A stretch of 64,000 nucleotides of DNA from Ditylenchus dipsaci (lineage: Eukaryota; Nematoda; Chromadorea; Rhabditida; Anguinidae): the NCBI GenBank assembly GCA_004194705.1, contig SADC01000920.1, positions 1 to 64,000 of the forward strand, in the 5' to 3' direction. Each line of letters starts with the position of its first letter. The stretch's first letter is position 1. The notes under the pieces were generated by a model, which was not told the origin of the DNA, made no database searches, and worked only from the letters and a program-made list of their open reading frames with translations. Both the position numbers and the translations under genes were made by a program. Of this stretch, positions 58,645 to 64,000 are shown piece after piece.

Positions 58645-58650
58645 AATAAA
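58645..58650 (+). terminator. Polyadenylation signal AATAAA
   Basis: A canonical AATAAA 40 bases after the stop at 58605; the most convincing 3' end signal found downstream of the filament gene. Confidence 0.45.
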
Positions 58651-59220
58651 AAGAGTAAGTGAAATGAATTATTCAGGGCCGTTAATTGTCCCGGGCGTGA
58701 ACTGCGGCGTACCCTAAAACTAATAGTGCTTCCACTAAACGGATTTTTATCTGCGACCGCGAAACAGCAAAATCAAACATTCATTCACTGCTCATGTAGA
58801 AACGTCTAAAAAGCGAGTTCTGTATCCCTCAGACATGTGTGATTGCCACTGATGTGAACATACACCTGAAAAGAAGGAAACCGAAAAATGATACGATAAC
58901 AAGATAATCAAAATAAAATCATACATTGGAGAGATCATTCAAATATCGAATTCGCATCAAGTCCTTGCAGCTGAACCTTCCAGGGTTGTGCTTGGAGTGT
59001 CGACAAAACTAGACATCAGTGCTCACTTTAATTCCCTCTTCTGCTTTATGGTATATCCAGCTTTTGCTTTCATCCAACAGACATCGGTTTCTTCCTTCGT
59101 TGTGCATACTTTTTAACTTTCCAAATAGCTGCTGGTCTCGAGACATTTATAATCTATATCTAGATCATGAAGTTGCTGTGAGGGGCTAATACTGACAAAT
59201 AAAAACGAAATATAGCATAA
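58651..59220. other. No gene seen
   Basis: Mixed-composition sequence without a recognised feature. Confidence 0.3.
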
Positions 59221-59330
59221 GTCACCGAAATCGAAAATCTATTGGCCAAGACTGCTCAAGAGACCAAGAAAATTTTACAGTTTTGAAACAAGAGCTTGAG
59301 TATCATGATACTAAATGGTTGGGGGTGGTT
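59221..59330 (+). pseudogene. Coiled-coil-like coding remnant
   Basis: One frame reads VTEIENLLAKTAQETKKILQ, then a TGA. One base over it continues LKQELEYHDTKW. The heptad-like pattern and its position just before a copied filament exon suggest a broken filament-like rod piece, but no direct match to the rod upstream was established. Confidence 0.25.
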
Positions 59331-59572
59331 TTGGGAAAGTAAACATAAATGGTTTGTTATCGCCCTCCTGTAGTTTTTGAACGTTTCGTCAAATTTATGC
59401 GTTTGCATAAATTTGTTTTTTCACAAAAAAATGCTAAAAGGCGAATAAAAATCTAGGCGGTTTTCATTTTACAGTTTGGACGTTTTCCTTTCGAGGTCAT
59501 ATACTAAATTTTGAATTGTTATACATAAACTACAATAAAATTAGTTATGGGGTTTTGAATTAAGTGACCCAG

Positions 59573-59617
59573 GTTTGACAAGCTGTGCGCGCTCATCAAG
59601 ACAAGCAAAAAGAAAAC
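59573..59617 (+). pseudogene. Diverged copy of filament exon 52523-52571
   Basis: The DNA resembles the exon encoding [37 protein letters not shown] against CAAGTTGTGCGCACCCATCAA, preceded by a similar intron end with TTATGGGTTTT/GAATT..AG. The second codon is TGA. The exon's end continues at 60116-60145 (AAAGAAAACACTGGTCAGCG) beyond an inserted element. Confidence 0.65.
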
Positions 59618-60115
59618 GGGCATAAATGAATTTCGCAGCTTTCTCGTAATTTTGCAGCTATTTTATTTGCAGCAAAATCTCGTAATTTTGCATCAAATTC
59701 TCGTAATTTTGTTTCATAAAATGACTCGGATTGCTCAAAATCCCACCCAAGAGTGGCCAGAAGCGCCTGAAAGTTGGTTTTTTGGGGATTTACTAAGGGG
59801 GGGGGGGATAATTTTTGCGAAAATTCGATTGGGCGAATCAGAATTCCACTTCGATGAGCTTAATCGCTCAGAATTTCAGGTTTATGGTGATTTGACTGGT
59901 CTAGGGTAGGATTTGGAGCGATTAAGCTTATTGGACTGGAATTCGGATCCGTTCAATCGAATTTTCGCAAAAAGTTTACGCCTCTTGTAAACCCCAAAAA
60001 ACCAACCTTCAGAGGCTTCTGGCCACTCCAGGGTGAGGTTCTGAGCAATCCAAGTCATTTTATGAAACATTTGCTGCAAAATTACGAGAATTTGCTGCGA
60101 AATTCCGTTTCACCC
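59618..60115. mobile_element. Foldback MITE with perfect 9-bp target duplication
   Basis: AAAGAAAAC flanks both sides (59609-59617 and 60116-60124). Ends GGGCATAAATGAATTTCGCAGC and inverted GGGTGAAACGGAATTTCGCAGC. Subterminal TCTCGTAATTTTGC is repeated three times at left and mirrored at right. The middle is the GAAAATTCGATTGGGCG / CTTAATCGCTCA palindrome seen at 33421 and 15018. A 9-bp duplication suggests a MULE-type mover. Confidence 0.8.
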
Positions 60116-60130
60116 AAAGAAAACACTGGT

Positions 60131-60350
60131 CAGCGATTTGAACAAAACAGACAAGTTTTGGTTGAAAGGGGACTGTTTTATGTCCGGAAAGGTTTTCAAC
60201 AAAAACTTGGAAATTTGAAATAATAATCAAAAATGGGCAATTTTTTTTTTATTGTACCAAACTCACTCTTTTTGTACCAATTTTCTTTTGCTTTTTTCTC
60301 TAAAATTTTTTTTAGAGAGAAATTAACTTTTTGCATAAAGTGATAACACT
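60131..60350. other. No gene seen
   Basis: AT-rich spacer. Confidence 0.3.
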
Positions 60351-60370
60351 ATCTTGAGGGTGGAGGCCTA

Positions 60371-60415
60371 TTGTAATGGCAGCACGGGTAATGGCAGCAC
60401 GGGTAATGGCAGCAC
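60371..60415 (+). repeat. Three tandem copies of a 15-bp unit
   Basis: GGCAGCACGGGTAAT-type unit repeated three times, encoding NGSTGNGSTGNGST in one frame. Confidence 0.7.
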
Positions 60416-60429
60416 AGAAGCGTGTGAAT

Positions 60430-60495
60430 TGTGCAGTGTTGATAATATTGTCTGGGATGAAGCTCCCATGGCATTTAAGTATTCCCATTCTGCTG
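60430..60495 (+). pseudogene. Helitron/Pif1 helicase fragment
   Basis: An open stretch reads DNIVWDEAPMAFKYSHSAG. I-x-W-D-E-A-P-M resembles the Walker B region of the Pif1-like helicase carried by Helitrons. Nothing else of the helicase or a Rep domain is visible, so this is a scrap. Confidence 0.45.
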
Positions 60496-60499
60496 GTAT

Positions 60500-61071
60500 A
60501 ATCGCCTACCAGGGCTGCATCTGGGTTCTGTTTTTCGCTTGTGTTTTTCTGGGTTTCTGTGTTTTTTCACTTCTGGGTTTCTGCTGCTGTTTTTTTCAAA
60601 AACCGGTACTAGCCCTGTTAGGCGCCTTCTTGGGAAACTCAAGGATACAACCCCACCCCCCCCCCCCTCCCGCTTAACCAAGGACTCTAGGTCAATTGGT
60701 CTACGGTCAATCAGTCCAAAAAAATTATATCACCACAAATTTCAAACAGATCGTACTATTCAATCTAAAACCATGTGCTGAAAATGGTTGTTAAGGCAAA
60801 AACGCTGTTTTGACTATCCAGAATCTTAATACCCAATAAGTAAGTGGGTTGGTACCAAATTTTTTAACAGATTATAGCTAACACGGGAAACGCACAACCA
60901 CCCGTCACCTATCGAGGAGCCTTATATACTGAACAGATAGCTCTTACTGAGCTCTTCACTGAACCGTTACCTAAATTCCCTATAGAGCACACCTGGGCGA
61001 GATAGTCCACGTCGAAGTCTATAGATATAGCATTTTAAACATAATAAAAAATTACGCCCCCAATCCAGTCT
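60500..61071. other. No gene seen
   Basis: Contains a poly-C run near 60655; otherwise featureless. Confidence 0.3.
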
Positions 61072-61141
61072 GTTTTTATGGTGCAGTGGTATCGATTGAG
61101 AGTCTATTTTCCTAATTTCAGGTTCGATTCCCACTGAAAGC
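61072..61141 (+). other. tRNA-like sequence, probable tRNA pseudogene or SINE head
   Basis: TGGTGCAGTGG fits the A box and GGTTCGATTCC the B box. GTTTTTA (61072) can pair over seven positions with TGAAAGC (61135), counting two wobbles. The D and anticodon arms do not fold well. A T-rich tract follows at once, as after Pol III genes. Confidence 0.45.
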
Positions 61142-61322
61142 ATTTTTTTATTTTTTTATTTTCCATGAATTCATGTATCTTTAAAACGAATAGTGTTGAA
61201 ACGAATAGTACGAATAGTTTTCTTTAAGAATTTTTATTGAGTTAATTATTGAGATTCTGATTTCTGAATTTAATGTCACTCTTTTTTGCACGTTTTTACA
61301 AAAATATTTGGAATATTAATAT

Positions 61323-62964
61323 AGGCTGTAACTGAAATGCACCCTCTAAAGTCTGAATTTCGCCCTCTAATTATTTTTTTTCACCCTCTAATTCAAATTT
61401 CGATCAAAATACTGAATTTCGCCTCTAATTCCTAAATTTCACCCTCTAATTTCTAAATTTCGTCAGCTAATCATTTGTTTGCTGATTCTTTGTTTATGAA
61501 GTTATGTTTTTCTTCCTCTATGTACGATCTGAGGTCAAAGAGGCATAAAAGCGACGACCGAATCAGTGGTTTTAATTTTTACAAAAATACTGAATTTCAT
61601 CAGTAAATTACTGAATTTCAGCAGTTCGTAGTTTAATTTCAAAGAAACTTAATTTTTGATAATATTTTTCCAGATAGCCCGGCTCCGATACTGGCCCGTG
61701 CCCATCCCTGTATGTAAATTCAAAATCTTAGCCTAGACTGCATCCTCCATTTTATTCATGCCTTTTGAGCAGAAACAGCTATAAACAGCGATAAAAACAA
61801 TAACAACAGCAGAAATAACAACAACATTGATAAATCATGTTCTCTCTGATGCATGTCCTACTTTTCGCTTTCGTCCTCTCTTTTGTCTCTCCTCCAGTGG
61901 TTGCGGCAAAGGATCAATAAGGTTTTCAGACTCCGTTATCATCAGAGAGTGCTTGCAAACTTCGTCTTTGATTCCAATTGGACACGTGCAGGATATATAG
62001 CCTTCAAAGCAAGATGACTTCTTCATTGTGTAGAATGGCGAACGCAACATCTTGTATTGAGCCCAATTGGTGTAGACAAATCCTCTGTTTTCTGAATGCG
62101 TTGCTCCTTCCAATTCTTCCCAGAGCTTCTTTAAACCTCAGCGTTCCCTTTGTAGCTGCTAGCACCAATTAACCAGATATATTCATTCGCATATTGGAAA
62201 TACAGAGAAGGTCGCTTTTCTTTCTTAAGACTCTCCATAGCTTTGCGGATGTTGCATTTGAGGCTTTTGGGAACAGTTGGCACCCGTAGCGGCTCCTGAA
62301 GTATATGATAAAGTATGAAGTACAATTACCAAAAAGGTACCTTTCTTTGTGGATCCATGCTTCGATCCCGCATATATTGCTCAACCAGAAGAAGAAATCT
62401 GGAGACCCCAAGCAACTCCCTTTGTGTGTAGTCCTTTTTTATCATGTTGTTAATGCCCTCCAATCCATTGTTTGTTGGAATCGATGATATCGACAGAATA
62501 ATTGTTCTTTCTTCATTTGTACTTAATTTCCTGGGCGATTTTTCTTGAAATGATCACAGTAGAAAATTTGGTTGGCACACTTAAAGGTTTCACTGCTGTA
62601 ATGGCTGAAAGGCAGGTATCCGATACATCTCAATTCAACCTGAATCACTTACTATATCCAAAGCTCTTTGTTTTCGGTCAGCCATTGATCAGCATCTTCC
62701 TTGCTCTTGCACACCAACACTGTTGTCCATTTGCGAGCTGGTCCTCGCTTCTTTACTTGAATAGCTTGTGATTGCATCTGACAGAAGAAAAAAACATGAG
62801 AAACAAAAAAACTAGTTAGCTGACGAAATTTAGAAATTAGAGGGTGAAATTCAGAAATTAGAGGGCGAAATTCAGTATTTTGATCGAAATTTGAATTAGA
62901 GGGTAAAAAAAAATAATTAGAGGGCGAAATTCAGACTTTTGAGGGCGGAATTCAATTTGAGCCT
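61323..62964. mobile_element. MULE with deleted catalytic core
   Basis: Inverted ends of about 150 bp start AGGCT, pass TCTGAATTTCGCCCTCTAATT and end near TTTCGTCAGCTAAC. They consist of repeated CCCTCTAATTTCTGAATTTC units. ATTAATAT flanks both sides directly (61315-61322 and 62965-62972), close to the 9-bp duplication typical of MULEs. The single gene is on the minus strand. Confidence 0.8.
61835..62777 (-). pseudogene. MULE transposase lacking its DDE core
   Basis: Read from the ATG at 62777. 62653-62777 encodes a basic N-terminus (KKRGPARKWTTVLVCKSKED). 62604 downward has a zinc-finger-like region (SETFKCANQIFYCDHFKK). From about 62495 the frame is already at the post-catalytic segment (TNNGLEGINNMIKKDYTQRE), then VPTVPKSLKCNIRKAMESLK, and finally 61835 to about 62135 with a SWIM zinc finger (CTCPIGIKDEVCKHSL) and a basic tail. 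The DDE catalytic domain is missing between the second and third parts. Introns of 48 nt and similar have normal splice sites, and the frame is otherwise largely open. It could still bind DNA. Confidence 0.7.
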
Positions 62965-62972
62965 ATTAATAT

Positions 62973-64000
62973 ATTCGAAAAAGAAGCGAAACCTGACCGA
63001 ATGGCTTTGATCGTGATTTTCGTAATAGCTCCAGGACTATTCTGTAGTACAATTCTATAGTTTGAACCAGACAAAAATAGATCCAAAAAAGTGTCAGAAA
63101 AAAGAGATAATATTCCTTCTTGTGCAACTTTTCGATTCGACCAATTGAAGAAAATGTGGTCCAACATTGGCCAGGTCTTTAAAATATTTTTGTTAATCCT
63201 TGATATGTGACGGGGTGGTTGTGCCTTTTCCGTGTAAGACTTCGCTCTTTGAAATAGTATATTATTTTTGAAAAAAATCCAATACCTCCATATAGGATTT
63301 TATAAACAGTCAAACATCTGATGTCAGGCCACTTTGGGACTTTCCGAAGTTTTTATAGAGTTCTGAGCTTTTTCTTTATTTGTGAAAAAATTTAATTCAA
63401 GATTTTTAAAACTCGAATTTTGTATCAATCGCAATCTCAAAAAAAAACATTTTTGTACTGAATAAATTCTGCGTCGAATGGTATATATATAGAGGCGTAC
63501 GCAGGGGAGGGGTGGGGACGCCTACATTTGTCGGCGGCGCCAACAGGGCGCCAACGACACCGAAAAATTAAAAAAAAGGGCTTTACAAGAAACAAGAACT
63601 GGATAAAAAGGCCTCAAAAACTTTGGTGCCCGCCAAACATATTTCTTTGTAAAAAATTATTTGAAATAACTACCGAACAAGTTAAAGTAGACAAAAATGA
63701 ATGTGAAAAATCTGCGAGATTTGTTTTCTACTGTTTTATCACTGCGTTTTGAAAAAATAATAATAATAAATATTAAACTTAAAAATTCCTGCAGTAAAAT
63801 TTTAATATAGATAGTAAAGATTATTAATTAACACATGCATCATATTCGTCCAATAATACGATGACTTTTTCAGTCGGACAATCAGAAAGCTAATTTTTTT
63901 ATTAAAAAGTATAAAGTGAGTGATGGTTGGCTCAAACAGCAAGTGGTGCGACAATCATGAAAATTCAAGACTTTTCATGTATGATATGATTGATAAATAA
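62973..64000. other. No gene; possible hAT-like end
   Basis: Mostly AT-rich. At about 63491 TAGAGGCGTACGCAGGGGAGG resembles the ends of some hAT elements, followed by GC-richer GGCGGCGCCAACAGGGCGCC. No second end lies in the window. Confidence 0.3.

Noticed and set aside
1..64000. CRISPR array, bacterial operons or rRNA genes
   Set aside because: No regularly spaced direct repeats of CRISPR type, no ribosomal RNA sequence and no bacterial gene arrangement; introns and transposons show a eukaryote.

Overview
The window is AT-rich animal DNA, most likely from a nematode. The main evidence is one large gene on the + strand for a cytoplasmic intermediate filament protein of the nematode IFA type: a long lamin-like coil 1B, a lamin tail domain and IFA-like head and tail segments. 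TTTTCAG-type splice acceptors directly before start codons and short interstitial TTAGGC tracts agree with this but prove nothing. A species cannot be named; the large, repeat-filled introns are an inference in favour of a non-rhabditid lineage.

Layout. 1-5.5 kb: a decayed protein-primed family B DNA polymerase of Polinton/Maverick type in DNA unusually rich in TCGA, broken by frameshifts and by a hAT insertion. 5.5-21.4 kb: mostly foldback (terminal-inverted-repeat) elements, plus an orphan last exon of a 2-Cys peroxiredoxin (9427-9509) and an acidic C-terminal coding remnant (8802-8937). 21.6-36.3 kb: a series of coding exons for low-complexity, P/S/T/Q/E-rich protein. Those from 29817 to 36277 are in phase with each other and with the filament head exon at 41078. 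38.8-58.6 kb: the filament gene proper, with several candidate first exons, a complete rod and lamin tail, and at least three possible 3' ends. 56.7-58.4 kb, minus strand: a decayed intron-containing pogo/Tigger transposase, apparently in the last intron. 59.2-60.1 kb: a broken duplicate of one filament exon split by a 498-bp element with a perfect 9-bp target duplication. 60.4-64 kb: a Helitron helicase scrap, a tRNA-like sequence, and a MULE whose catalytic core is deleted.

How the parts fit. The filament gene is the only clearly functional locus, and nearly everything between its exons is mobile DNA. Its phase-compatible upstream exons suggest that one locus makes a canonical filament of about 570 residues and also a form with roughly 600 extra disordered head residues. 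This is the strongest candidate here for something not previously described. The second theme is the repeat landscape: many unrelated foldback elements have arms made of short motifs repeated many times, swap termini around shared cores, and nest in one another with readable target duplications.
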